A stretch of 64,000 bases of DNA from Euonymus europaeus (lineage: Eukaryota > Streptophyta > Magnoliopsida > Celastrales > Celastraceae): positions 28,054,501-28,118,500 of the forward strand of contig OY756957.1 in NCBI GenBank assembly GCA_963580455.1, given 5' to 3'. The notes under the pieces are model-generated. The model saw only the letters and a list, made by a program, of their open reading frames with translations. It was not told where the DNA came from and did no database searches. Below are positions 46,801 through 58,208 of this stretch, one piece after another (the stretch's first letter is position 1; each line of letters begins with the position of its first letter). The position numbers and the translations under genes are program-made.

Positions 46801-47267
46801 ATGAGATGAATAACATAAATTCTTATCACTTAAACATAAATGAAATCATTGAATAATTTAATGGCCAAGTTAAAAGTATTAGGTAAATGAATGACTATTA
46901 TATGAGGGCATTCCACTCATGATTCATCAATCAAGCAAAGACTGTTCTTATTTCCATGTTAAATACGCTGGTTTGACAATGAATGGTAAAGTAATGTTAA
47001 ATACGATGCTTTGACAATGAATGAATGGTAAAGTAATTATTCCACTAATATTTAGTTTTGCAGAGGTTGTAATTATTGTAACGTAACTTGTTATTTAATT
47101 ATTGACTCAATTATGTGTCACACAATTGTTATTTACTTATTCATTCAAAACTAATTCATCATATATGTCACACAATCAAAATTCTATGTGGCACTCAACT
47201 ACAAAGCTCAAGATGACATGGCCTTATGTGAACATTCTTGAGGCTCAACTTTACTTAAAGTAATAGA
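43896..47267 (-). mobile_element. Helitron, 3,372 bp, with RPA-like gene relic
   Basis: On the minus strand the element starts TCTATTACTTTAAGTAAAG (47267) preceded by A, and ends with the hairpin CCGCGCGTAGCGCGG (43922-43908) followed by ACATTACACTAG and a host T. These are the standard Helitron features: 5' TC, a 3' hairpin about 10 bp from CTAG, and insertion between A and T. It carries a degenerate RPA70-like gene on the same strand but no Rep/helicase, so it is non-autonomous. The 3' end is firm; the 5' end is an inference from the TC motif and similarity to the Helitron at 48527. Confidence 0.7.
45631..46575 (-). pseudogene. Helitron RPA70-like (DUF223 OB-fold) gene relic
   Basis: Minus-strand fragments in order are: 46575-46430 (MAVTMFANL ... 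RITRMWDAINLSNDDELIGI, then YMILIDEE), 46334-46150 (MHATIGQCHVDVFRRQLEEG, then KVYRITTFRVVESKPYYRP), about 46000-45890 (VRAVLLKNGKTSKSIVHGKL) and about 45800-45635 (VRLTLWANKAKEL ... ILIVTSTTMKMFGG). They match the DNA-binding-domain A/B layout of the replication-protein-A-like proteins encoded by plant Helitrons. Splice sites are plausible between the first two, but the later parts are degenerate and no zinc-finger domain follows. Confidence 0.65.
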
Positions 47268-47734
47268 TAATATATGTCCTGTGTTTTTTATTGTTTGTTT
47301 ATTGTAATGTGTGCTTAGGTTGTGATCATTGTGTTCTTTGTGCTGCAAAAATTGATCAAATGATTAGGGTGGTGTATTTAAGAGCAAACCAGTTGATAAT
47401 CTGCCTCTGCCTTGCTCAATATATGAGTGGTTTTTTATTTTCCTTGATCTTATTTGGAAACCAGTTGATACACTACAATGATATCTAAAAGCTTAATTAT
47501 GTTGTGTTATTTGTAGCTTCGCATTAATATATTTTCATTTTCAACTCTGTATGCTGCAACACAAATGTCACAATGTAATGGTACATGTATTTAGAACTAT
47601 TGATGTGTATTAGATGTACTATAAATTATCCCTCTTACTTGAAGACATTATGCATCTCTAAAAAATTGCACATCATCCATCCTTCCATGTGACAAAAATA
47701 TGTGATCACGGCACAACACGCGGGAAAAATATCT
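47268..47734 (+). mobile_element. Helitron 3' end (plus strand) inside a GH3 intron relic
   Basis: cacggcacaacacgcgggaa, then aaatatctag, ends at 47734 with CTAG followed by host TT. It resembles the terminus at 56172-56201 (hairpin acaac loop, then CTAG). The adjoining host sequence (ttagaaataaaattcg) is the GH3 intron 2 sequence from 24626 on, where the intact intron reads A|TTAGAAAT, so insertion was between A and T. The 5' end was not found; the first Helitron may be nested inside this one. Confidence 0.5.
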
Positions 47735-47940
47735 AGTTAGAAATAAAATTCGACAAAATAAACCATTATTAATCAGAGCCTGTGATTGATCACGAAAGCC
47801 AAACTAGATTCGTTATGGAATGAGACTCGTGTAATTCAAGTTACTTTAGTAATTCTGCAGACAAGAGAAAGGAGATTTGAAGAAAACAGAGGAAAATCTA
47901 ACATCAAAGAGACAGGGTTGATTTACCGTAGAATACTATA
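47735..47940. pseudogene. GH3 intron-2 relic
   Basis: The segment aligns with 24626-24838 of the intact GH3 gene: attattaatcagag, gaaagccaaactagatt, gttatggaatg, agtaattctgcag and acagaggaaaatctaacatc are shared. It is about 80-85% identical by eye and has no exon. It shows a GH3 copy once stood before PPR-C. Confidence 0.8.
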
Positions 47941-48526
47941 TATAGGTTTTATTTTATATCTTCTGTTTATGCAAAATGCTTAAATTTGTCAAAAATATTA
48001 GGAACAACACAAATGTTACCTATAAAAATTAAATAAATAAAAAGGCATTTTAGGCAATATTTATGCTAATATTTTAAAGCATATATGCTCTTTTGCAATC
48101 CTATGTCGAACGGAACTTTTAAAGAGAAGTGTTAAAACATGATCCTAAGAATAAGTTAAATGGATATCTAAAATGGAGAAAAATAAATTTAGTTTTTAAG
48201 TGCTCTTAATGAGTACTAATATTGAGAAGGCTATCCCCAATTTTTTTTTTTTTTTAAAAAGAATGTATATTATTCTCTCCCTCTTTCTCTTCCCTTTTAT
48301 TTCTCCATTTTTCTTTTGTGTTAAATATATTAAAATCTTGGATTTGGTGGTAAAATAAAGAATGTTGTTTGAAAGGTCTTAAAATAGAGATCCCATTTTT
48401 GATAAATTTAAACCCACTAAATTAAGTTTCTCTATAATTTTTTTTCTATTTTAATTAAAAAAATTATATTTTAATTTAAAAAATCAATAAATTTCTTTTA
48501 ATTTTTAAAATGATATGAATTTAAAA
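47941..48526. repeat. Duplicated spacer U, copy C (left half)
   Basis: The segment aligns with 32050-32460 and 33420-33630. It is interrupted after ...gaatttaaaa at 48526 by the Helitron and resumes at 56202 with ttaaatataattggagaaa. Confidence 0.8.
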
Positions 48527-48686
48527 TCTATATACTTCAAACACGCTAGATTTCTAGCGATTCCATAGCGAGTGAGCTTTTACTGCACATACTCGCGCGC
48601 GTCTGAAGTTTGTGAGTTATATAGCTACCACTTGGCATAAAAGGTTTTGTAAAAGGTTTTGCGGATTTCAATCACCTAACCTACTT

Positions 48687-48745
48687 GTGGTTTGGTGGAG
48701 TTTTCGCCTTGGTCCTTTTAGAACGTCCCGGTTCGAATCCCAGCA
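48687..48745 (+). other. tRNA/SINE-like promoter remnant
   Basis: A box-A-like tggtttggtggag and a box-B-like ggttcgaatcc are about 45 bp apart, the arrangement of RNA polymerase III promoters. It does not fold into a tRNA by inspection, so it may be a SINE head fragment carried by the Helitron. Confidence 0.25.
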
Positions 48746-49362
48746 ACGTAAAAGTGTGCTTTCTTATCTTTTTCTTTACTGTTATTTTTTTATTATTAAA
48801 AAATCCACTGAAAAATTTATGGTGCACATCGTGCAACGTTTACATTGTCAGGGTGCAATCCGAAAGCATTGGGACAACGCGGCCACGATGTCAGAGATTG
48901 CTATGGTGGTGGAGGCTGCACCCTATCGATTCTTATACTCCAATCGAAAACAATTCTTCATATGATTATCTCATATTTGAAAGAATTTTTCCCCGATTCC
49001 GATCTAAATTGTGTTATCAACTATGATTCTTCCACTCGGCTCTCTCACGCCCAATGGATCTTCGCTTTCTGCCTAAGCCAGATCAAATCTTATCAAAGCT
49101 AATTGGGCATCGAGTTGACCGATCTATATGTGTTTGGTTCTGGGATTAATCGACTTCTCAGGGTGATTTCTTCAAGGTACCTGAACACTGTTGGCATGCA
49201 GAGTGTTTCCTTTTGTATAGATGCTTTCGTATACTGATCTAGATATTTACCATGGCAGTTGATGTTTTGTGATATTTTGAATCAGACGATTTCAATTTTA
49301 CGATCTCTCTCTCTCTCTCTCTCTCTCCTTCGTGTTTATTCAATCAAATTGTGCAATTCAAT

Positions 49363-50125
49363 ATGGCTTATGTTCAGTCCCTTGCAAACCTTGAATTCAA
49401 GTTACAAGTAAGTTCCTGTTCTTGGGTTCTCCTCTTTCCAAGAATTATGAACATGCTAGCTAATCGGCCTGTGTTTTTATTTGCCCATGGCATATCAAGT
49501 AGAGTGATACCATGGAAATAATCACTGCCAAGTAATTCCCTAGAGAAAAGGTGCATGGGTAATTTGATCTAAGTTCGACAATGACATGTTTGTGATGCAT
49601 GGAAGTTGTTAAAAGAAGAAAATTTCCCTAAAGAGGAAGAAATTATGAGAAAGTGTATGTTAAGGTCCCATCCTTTCTTTCTATTCACATGGGTGTTAAG
49701 GCTGATGTTTTGACACCAGGTATAGATTTTCACCATTTTTGGTTATAGGTAATTGGTTTTTTTTTGTCATAAGCTTTATTTGTTAAGCACCTAATAATGG
49801 ATTTTATCATAATAGTCAAGGGTTTGTTTTCTTTATTCTTTTTGTTTTTTGCTTTAGGATGCATAGACAACGTTAGAGGAGCAATATGGTAGTACGTTTT
49901 TGAGCTTATAGATGCTTTGATAATTTTCTTTTAACTATTTTTCTGTTCCTAAGTTTGTGCTCTCTCTACTAGGCCCTTTTGGAGTCTTAGTACCTAATTT
50001 GATGGATTTTCTATTGTAGGGACTTACTCCAAAGGACTATAACGCGAAGAAGAAGCATGTGGCAGATTAGATATGAGTTAGCTTGGAGAAGAAAATGTTT
50101 CCGGGCTTGATCATCCATAACATTT
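49363..50125 (+). pseudogene. Exon-like fragments, possibly captured by the Helitron
   Basis: A short frame (MAYVQSLANLEFKLQ, from 49363) ends at a gtaagtt donor. Further exon-like pieces follow typical acceptors at about 49858 (gatgcatagacaacgttaga) and 50020 (ggacttactccaaaggacta), but their frames contain stops. No family is recognised. Intact-looking splice sites with broken frames fit a captured gene fragment. Confidence 0.3.
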
Positions 50126-53068
50126 ATAGAGGTATGTTTATTGTGCATACAATTCGACGATAGTCATTTGCATAATAGATTTTGGAATGAATCAGAGAAA
50201 GGTTTCATAGAAATTTAACTAATTTGAGAAGTATTTGTAGAATCATTAATTTTACAGATTGGGGTTCTTTTGTGTATTGAACAGCTTTTCTCACAAGTTA
50301 TCTATTTTGACAACACACTCCCCGGGTTAATGGGGGTTGGTCAAAATTTCACATATGGTTTGGTAGGGTTTCAAATTAAGATTGATGGGAATTGACAGGT
50401 TTGACTACAATTTTGTTATGAAAGTTTCTGCTTTCATGCTTTTATCTACTTTTGTTCTGACTCTTCCGCTTATGAAAAGGTGATTGAGGTAGCTTTGACT
50501 TCGTCTTTGTTCAAGTATTGCTCTTGCTCATATGTGAATCTAATAACCTCTGTGTCTTCATCTTTGTGTACTACATCTATTTACGGTGTGTGTTTTCCAT
50601 TTCATAGTTTTCACAATCTATTGCTACATCATCTTCTTAGATGAATTCAAGCTAGCAAAATCAGTGGTAAGCTTTGTTTTATTATAGGTATATAACTTTT
50701 TCATTCTCTCATAAAAAAGTGACAGGATTATTATATTTATATGACATGTTCTGCTGATTTGTTCAATATTTTCTGGTGCTTTCAAACTTTGTTAATTGTT
50801 TGGGTATATTGGTTCTTTTTTATCCAATTGCTTTGTTTTGTTTCTTTATGTTATTCTGTTATCTCTTTCCAGACATCAATGTGTTATTTTTGCAAATGGT
50901 TTTCCTGATGTATAGTAATCATATTTGTATTTAAGGTAAGTTCTCTCCGAAATATTTGCTGCCAATTGCCAAGTTGCTTTTCTTGCTATTTTTGGGTTAA
51001 CAGTCAGACCCGCTTGCTTTCTGCATTTGGTTATTTTGTTTTATTTTCTTTCTCCTGTAACTACTGTGGAATTTCTGTTGTCATTTTGCAGTTTCCTCTT
51101 TTCATGAGTTATACATTGGTACTTTGGTCATCATCATGTTGTAAGGTGCATGAAACTCTGGTTGCTTTGTCGCTCTTCTTCTTCAAGAGCCTGAGGTTTC
51201 ATAATTAATTGTCTTCTCTTTTATTTTAGTTGTAGGTCCCATGCTTTCTTTTATGGATGTCCAGTGTTCAAAGAATGTCCCTGCATCACCATCCTAGGTT
51301 TGATTGTGTAAGCGAATTAGAGCAATTTTCAAGGGATATTAAGGATAACAGTTGCAGTGATTAAATCGAAACATGGGCAATATAACAAGAAGAAATGAAC
51401 CACAACATACAGAATCTTGAATTATTGGAGAAGAACTAAAATAACCAGCTGGAATCATTGATAAGGCCAAACCTTGTGGGACGAAATGAAGACCCAAATT
51501 AATTGGTAGCGGCTTAAACTCTGGTTTTTTCAGGTAGACCTATTTTCCCTTATCAACTTCAACATTGCTTACATTAAGCCTTTGTCCCTTGAGTATTTCG
51601 ATATTTAAACAGGTATCTTAGTATTGCACGTCATTTGTTCTTCCCCCCACAAAACTCTACAAATGAAGCACTATACTGAGAGAAATGGTATTACAGCATG
51701 CTCAAGACTAGACAACATGGTATGATTCATCTATAATTTTTTCCTCTTTATTTATTTATTATTATTATTTTTTGCGTGTTCCTTTACAGTTATCAAACAT
51801 ATTAGATTAAAAGTTAAAAAGTTATAATTTTTAAGCAAATTATCATTCTATTGACTAAATACACAAAAAACATGGATTTCCCATTATATAATTTGAAAAT
51901 TGAGACAGTGAGGAATTACTTGCCTTGCAGTATTACAACTTCTGAAATCTCAGTCACATTAATTGATTTTTATTATGCTTGCTTCCTTATACGCCCTTCA
52001 ATCAGCTCAGCTCCTTCGTTTGCTGTTATTTTTAAATATAACGCTTTTTTGGTTTGTGTTACCTTTGTGTTTATTGGGTTCTTATTTTTGGCCTATTGTG
52101 CTTTGGTCCCATTGTTTAGCTAGGTTGGCTCCAGTTTTTCGAACTTCATTCTTAATCTCTCTTTTGTTGTTCATTCTTTTTCTGCATTTATGAGTTCAGC
52201 TTGTGAAATTTAACCTAATCCAAATGCCTTCTTCATAGGGATATCATCATGTGCTTGAGACATGGGGATTGTGTCTTTTCGGATTGCAAATAGTCACCAG
52301 TATATAATATTAGGCAACTCTATATGCCTTACGATTTTGATTTTTCTACCCTACTTTTGTTGTTTTTGATCTTTTCCTTGACAAGTTGCTCTATCAAATG
52401 CTCCTTTTAAATTTTAATTATATTCAGATTCAAAAGAGGGCAAAAGTTGGGGGCCAGCGTCTGATTGGATTGAGTTTTCTTGGTTCAATTAATCTCGCAA
52501 GTTACTTCAACTGGGAATCCTGTTGATGGGTTTCTCAATTAACTTATTTTATGTTGAAAAAAGTTATGTTTGTGACTTTAACTTCAAATTCCAATTCAAA
52601 ATATAGTCTTTGATGGAATAGTTTATTGTTATCAAATCAAATTCTTTGGTGATAATCCCTAATGGTACGTAGTGATTTCTTGGTGGCAAGCTTGTGTTGT
52701 GCTCATTTATTGGATATAAAAAAGACCTAATTTTTGAGCCTAAAACAACACAGCTTGCACCTTGCAACATAATAGTTTCACAAGATAGTAACTTCTATCA
52801 TGTCATATAAGAAATTGGAATCTTCAAAAAAAATTATTCAAATTTCTCCCTTAGAATTAATCATGTTATATGGGAATATTCCCTATCTTGAGTCATGAAG
52901 CTTTCAAGGTTTTTATATATGTTAATTTTTGTACAATCAAATTATTCCTTTATGAGAGTGAATATGCTACTTGCTTCTCAAAGATTTTCTATGTGAAACA
53001 TAGTTGTTGTCATCTACTAATAAGTGTATTAGTTTCTGATTGTGACTAAAATTATTTCCCTTTTGAAA

Positions 53069-53449
53069 ATGAGTATCACATTCAATTTATTTTTACCTCG
53101 TGTAGTACAAATTTGCAAACTGATGAATTTAGTGGCTGCTTGCCTGCTTTACATGGTGACACCTTTAATTTTATTTTGGTTCTGGGTTCTAGGAGAGACA
53201 AACCAGCCATGTCCCACCACCTGTTGCAGCTTAACCAACTTGGTAAGCATATTCTGTGAAAAAGAGTATCACATTCAAGTGTTCTTTTTTTGCCTCATTT
53301 GTAGAAAAAATCTGTAAACTGATGAATTTAGTGGTTGTGCTTCACATGGTGACACCTTTAATTATATTTTGATTCAGGGTGTCAGGAGAGACAAACCAGC
53401 TACCGTCCCACCACCTGCTGCAGCTTGACCAACTGGGTAAGCATATTTT
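53069..53449 (+). repeat. Tandem duplication, unit about 190 bp
   Basis: 53069-53258 and 53261-53449 share aaactgatgaatttagtggt, acatggtgacacctttaatt and gagagacaaaccagc, each unit ending in a donor-like g|gtaagcatatt. The copies are about 85% identical by eye. Confidence 0.8.
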
Positions 53450-55164
53450 GTGCACTTAAAGTCAGTTCATTTCAAGCCATGGCCTATTTAAAAAAACAAT
53501 ATTTTAGAGAAAATAATAAACCAATTTCAGTGAGGACTTCATTTTTGCTATGAGAATTATGGTGTCAAGGACTAGAGGGTTTGTTGATTGAGTTTATAGC
53601 TTACTGGTACATGATATGAAAATCAGAAACATGAGAAAAGTTACTCTATTTCTTGGTTTTGAGATGTCTTCTGAAAATGCCGTGAAACAAGTTTTTGGAA
53701 TTTGGCGTTTGCTAGGTTCTTCATTTTGGTAGAGGTAGGGGTCTAGAATTGTGCTTATTTAAAAAGCTAGGTTTTTATGTCATAGACTCATGCCTTGCTC
53801 ATTTACTGTATATAAGAAACCCCTAGCTTTTGAGCCTAACACAGCATAGCCTACACCTTGCAACATAACAGTTTCACAAGATAGTATGCCATTCGGCATC
53901 TTGATGGTGCTGTAAGATGAACTGCCACTGCGAATGAAAACCAAGTTCTGAGCTTAGTTGATATAGGTTATTTTCTGTTTTAACCTGAAATCCCAATTTT
54001 ATATTTAATCATTAAAAATAAATTGAGAAAGAGGTGCTTCCATAAAATATGAAAAGCTTATAGTCATGAAATGTAGGTCGGTGGATTTTTATTGTTGGAT
54101 TTTGTAAGTTAGAGTTAGAGTAGTTCCCTTGACTTCGAATGAAAGAAACGTATATTGAGCCAATCAAACTTCTTGTGTCACCCCAAAGAGAGAGATTGAC
54201 TGTAGTGGAATGGGCAGGTTATTTAACTATAAATAAGAAGATGTGATATTATTATATTGTTTTCGTTTTGGAAAAAGATACAGTTAATTTTTTATCCTTT
54301 TGCTGTTAGTTTTATTTCTTGCATGACTATTGAAAAAAAGTTCAACCGTTTTGTGTCTCTTGCTTGTGCTCTTGCTGTTGAAGAACAAAACGAACATTTT
54401 TTATTTCTTTAGTGGCATCAATAGTTTGATTACATATCATATTTCGTCTTTTAATTTTGCTGGCTTTAATTAGTTTCATTACATATCATATTTCTTCATG
54501 ACTTTTTGGTATAAAATCACAGGAGCACTCTTACGGATATTCTGTGTTAGCAACTCTCATTCTCAGTTCGAATCTCTGGTGAGTGAGCTTATCTGCCCTT
54601 TTTTGTCCTGTTCTTAGGCTATATTTAGTCAACTATTAGTTATCAAATAATGGAGAGAGAAACCATTGGCTAATTTGTTGACTATTATTATAGTCATCCT
54701 CTAGACTATATACTTTTTTGAGTTTTTTTAATCAACTAAATTAGCCTTTCAAATATGATTAAATTGAGACAACAAGATCCTGAGGTAACCAACAATCAAA
54801 TCATTTATGTTAACATAAATTACATTTTATTGGAAACGGAGAAAATAAAACTCCTGCACTATTAAAATTGGCCTAAGCTGATTTAAGTCCTCGCGCTGTC
54901 AGAATTCGATAACAAAATAAATATCCCAGGACTTTATAGTTCCTTGCTGTCAAAGTGACAAAGTTGAACTCTAATTGATGATATTATCAGATTAGTTAGG
55001 ATGTATATTTAGTTGTTGTTGATGTTGTTGAATGTTAACATGGCTTCTTGAGTTGAATATGCGCAGAAGAAATAAAAATTAAATTGCATAAATCTGAGTA
55101 TCTTGGTGTAGACTCATTAATATTCTAATGGTTGCAGGAAATCACTCACAAGCGTGGAAGGAGG

Positions 55165-55180
55165 CAGTGGCGGAGCCAGG
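55165..55180 (+). mobile_element. hAT terminal-repeat-like sequence
   Basis: cagtggcggagccagg matches the very common plant hAT terminal repeat. No matching right end was found before 56201, so this is a lone end or truncated copy inside the Helitron. Confidence 0.4.
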
Positions 55181-55776
55181 ATCTTTTGTCGGATGGGGCA
55201 AAAAATTACATAGCATAAATAATAAAAAGAAGGTCAAAGAACGCCTCCATTATTGCATCTCAAAAAACAAGCTGAGGGCTTGATTTGTCCGGTTATGTCG
55301 AGCATGCAGCCTGATCATCATGTTGTACATATCTGCTCTTGCATAATAATTTTTGAGCTGTTCCATCCAATTAAAAACTTGTATGCTATGCTAAATAGAA
55401 CCATATTAGTAATTTCCTACACTTAAGAATTAGAGACAATGATTTGCTACTGTAGCTTTCATTTTTTCCATCACAATCTCATTTGCCAGATGATTCTTTA
55501 TCATATCTAGATAAAATTAATACATGTATAAACTGGTTCACACTAAAGGGTGTACATATTTCTGCTAAGCATCTTTTATCAAGCTAGAAGCAACCACAGA
55601 CAGGTATCAACTCACCATGAAAAATTAGACCAATTAAGTACCCTATGACATTACACATGCATATCGAATTACACGAATAATTTTAAGTTCACAACCGAGC
55701 AATCTTTCCCTCACTAATTCTTCCATTCCTTAGTATTTCTAGCTAAGAAACAGAGAACATGTAATTTCCTTAGTAT

Positions 55777-55921
55777 TTCTGAAAGGAGGTGCAAGACAAG
55801 TGTTGTACCACCTTAGGATAACTAACTTTGGATAACTAACTTTCCAAACTTGGAGATTTCTGAAAGGAGGTGCCAGGCAAGTGTTGTACCACCTCAGGAT
55901 AACAAACTTTCCAAACTTGGA
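55777..55921. repeat. Tandem duplication, about 80-bp period
   Basis: tttctgaaaggaggtgc, caagtgttgtaccacct and ctttccaaacttggaga occur in two consecutive units, the first with an extra ggataactaacttt. Confidence 0.85.
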
Positions 55922-56443
55922 GTTGTCAAGGACAATATAAGCATTGCATTTTGCGATACTGGATTGCAACAAATAATGATGTGAAAATTGACCCTCATTT
56001 TATTTCCCAAATTTATGTTGCTTTGTTACTAACACATCTAATATGATAAAAAATTACATGCATTTATCTAGACAAAAGAAAAAAAAATGAAATCAACAGA
56101 ATACATAAAATACAAATTACGTCAATAAAAACAAAAACAAAAACAAAAAAAACATTAGGAAAACAATCGCACCCGCGACAACGCGCGGGCACGGTTCCTA
56201 GTTAAATATAATTGGAGAAAAATATGTTTTGGCCAAATTCTTTTTAATTTCTTGAATCTCTAAAATATTAAACTCACAATTCGTATGTATTAACTGCAAT
56301 TCCAAATCACAATGTCATACGATCAAACCGTTCTCAGTGCCTCGGTCGCGTAAATTGGAAAAAACAAAACTACCAGGACTCCACCCAGATTTACTTGCTA
56401 GCGCCTACACTTTCCTCTTCGCACAGTTGAACTGAACCAGATC

Positions 56444-58208
56444 ATGATGCCGAGAAGAAGAGCTTCTGTGTTTGGGACCATGTCTGCTTCTCGTCCTCTT
56501 CTCCTTCAAGGTATGACTTCTCTCAGATCGGCCTCTTTTCATACCTCCAAATCCTCAATAAAAAACCACAATTTCGAATTCAGTGGCATCGATGATGCCG
56601 TTGAATGCTTTAATCGGATGATTCACATGCACCCTCCACCTTCTACATTCGAATTTAATCGATTGTTTGGTTCAATCGTCAAAATGCGTCACTATTCAAC
56701 CGTGATTTCACTTGCTAAATCTATGGAGCTGTTTGGTATCAAGCATGATATCTATACTTTTAATAGATTGATGAACTGCCTTTGTTGTTTGAGGCGTGTG
56801 GATTTTGGGTTTTCTTTGCTGGGTAAAATCATGAAAATCGGTCTCCAACCTGATATTGTAACATTCACCACCATCATCAAGGGATTATGTGCGGAGGGTA
56901 AAGTTTCAGATGCTGTGACATTTTTTGATGAGATAGTGGATAATGGTTACCATCCCAACACATTTACTTACAACATAATCATAAATTGTTTCTGTAAAAT
57001 AGGAAACACTAACGTCGCAGTCCACTTACTCAACAAAATGGCAAATAGAGGTTGTAAACCGGATGTGGTGGCATATAGTACAGTCATAGACGGCCTATGC
57101 AAGGACATGCAATTGGACAGCGCTTTTAATCTGTATTTGGAAATGATGGATGGAGGTGTTACACCAGACGTCTTCACTTACAACTCTTTGATTCATGTTG
57201 CATGCAGTTCAGGCCACTGGAATAAGACGATAAGATTATTGAATGAAATGACTGCAAGGAATATAACACCTAATATTTTCATTTTTACTACTCTGGTTGA
57301 TACGTTCTGTAAAGAAGGGAAGATTTCAGAGGCTGGACGTGTACTTGAGAAGATGATTGAGGTCGGAGTGGACCCCGATGTGGTCACATATAATGCGTTG
57401 ATGGATGGATATTGTCTAGTAGGCCACATTGTTAAGGCATTGAAAGTGTTTGATTCGATTGCGGAAAAGGGTTTTCAACTTAATGTTCTTAGTTATAATA
57501 TATTAATCAATGGATGTTGTAACAGTAAACGTATAGAAAAAGCAATGGAACTTCTTAGTGATATGGCTTCCAAAGGGATATCTGCTGACACTTATCACAG
57601 TCAATACCCTTATAAGCGGATTGTGCAACGCAGGCAGAGTTCAAGCTGCAAAAGATCTTCTTAAGGAGATGTGTGCACTCGGTCATATACCTAACTTGAT
57701 TACTTACTCGACTATTTTAGATGGTTTGTGCAAGCATGGGCGCCTTGATGAGGCATTGGCTTTGTTTAAAGCCCTGCAAGAGAGTGGGTTGGAACTTAAT
57801 ATTATAACTTATAACATCATCATTTATGGTTTAAGTAAGGGAGGGAAGCTTAATATTGCAAGGGACCTGTTTTACAACTTGTCTGTGAAGGGCCTAAATC
57901 CTGATATAAAGACGTATAATATCTTTGTCAATGGCCTCTGTAAAGAAGGGAACTTAAGTGAAGCGTACCGTCTTTTCAGGGACATGGAAGATAATGGATT
58001 GGCACCAGATGGCAGTATTTATAATGTAATCATCCGAGGATTTTTCTGCAACAAAAACATTTCTTTGGCGGTGCAACTTCTTCAGGAAATGCGTGATAAG
58101 GGATTCTCAGCAGATGCATCGACTGCGGAGATGGTAGTTGATTTGTTAGCTAACAATGCATATAACAAATCAGTTTCCAACGAACTTCGTATGCTACTGT
58201 TAACTTGA
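56444..58208 (+). pseudogene. RFL-type P-class PPR gene, copy C, frameshifted
   Basis: The first frame (56444-57664) encodes a presequence (MMPRRRASVFGTMSASR) and nine and a half PPR motifs. One extra T at 57592-57593, compared with copies A and B, shifts the frame in motif 10; the correct frame then runs open to 58208, supplying motifs 10-14 and the normal C-terminus (ending LRMLLLT). Overall length would be 587 residues without the extra base. Compared with copy B, 30 bp of the presequence are missing between two cttctctca words. Position 5/35 pairs are ND, ND, TN, ND, SD, NN, TD, NN, ND, then NN, SN, ND, ND, ND after the shift. A sequencing error at the T run cannot be excluded, in which case the gene would be intact. 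Confidence 0.88.

Larger units (their letters stand above)
48527..56201 (+). mobile_element. Helitron, 7,675 bp, with empty sites visible elsewhere in the window
   Basis: The element starts TCTATATACTTCAAACACGC and ends cCCGCGacaacGCGCGGG (hairpin), cacggttc, CTAG. It sits between host A (48526) and T (56202). The paralogous spacers at about 32465 and 33617 read ...aaaa|ttaaatataattgg without interruption, which fixes both borders to the base. No Rep/helicase is recognised, so it is non-autonomous. It contains exon-like scraps on the plus strand (49363-50125), internal duplications (52690-52790 with 53785-53885; 53069-53449; 55777-55921), and a hAT-like end at 55165. Confidence 0.88.

Noticed and set aside
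47291..47488. 65-codon Cys/Leu-rich frame
   Set aside because: It shows no recognisable family and lies between Helitron ends in AT-rich DNA.
48612..49102. Three overlapping plus frames
   Set aside because: Mutually overlapping frames with no family; the tRNA-like box B word nearby suggests SINE-derived sequence instead.
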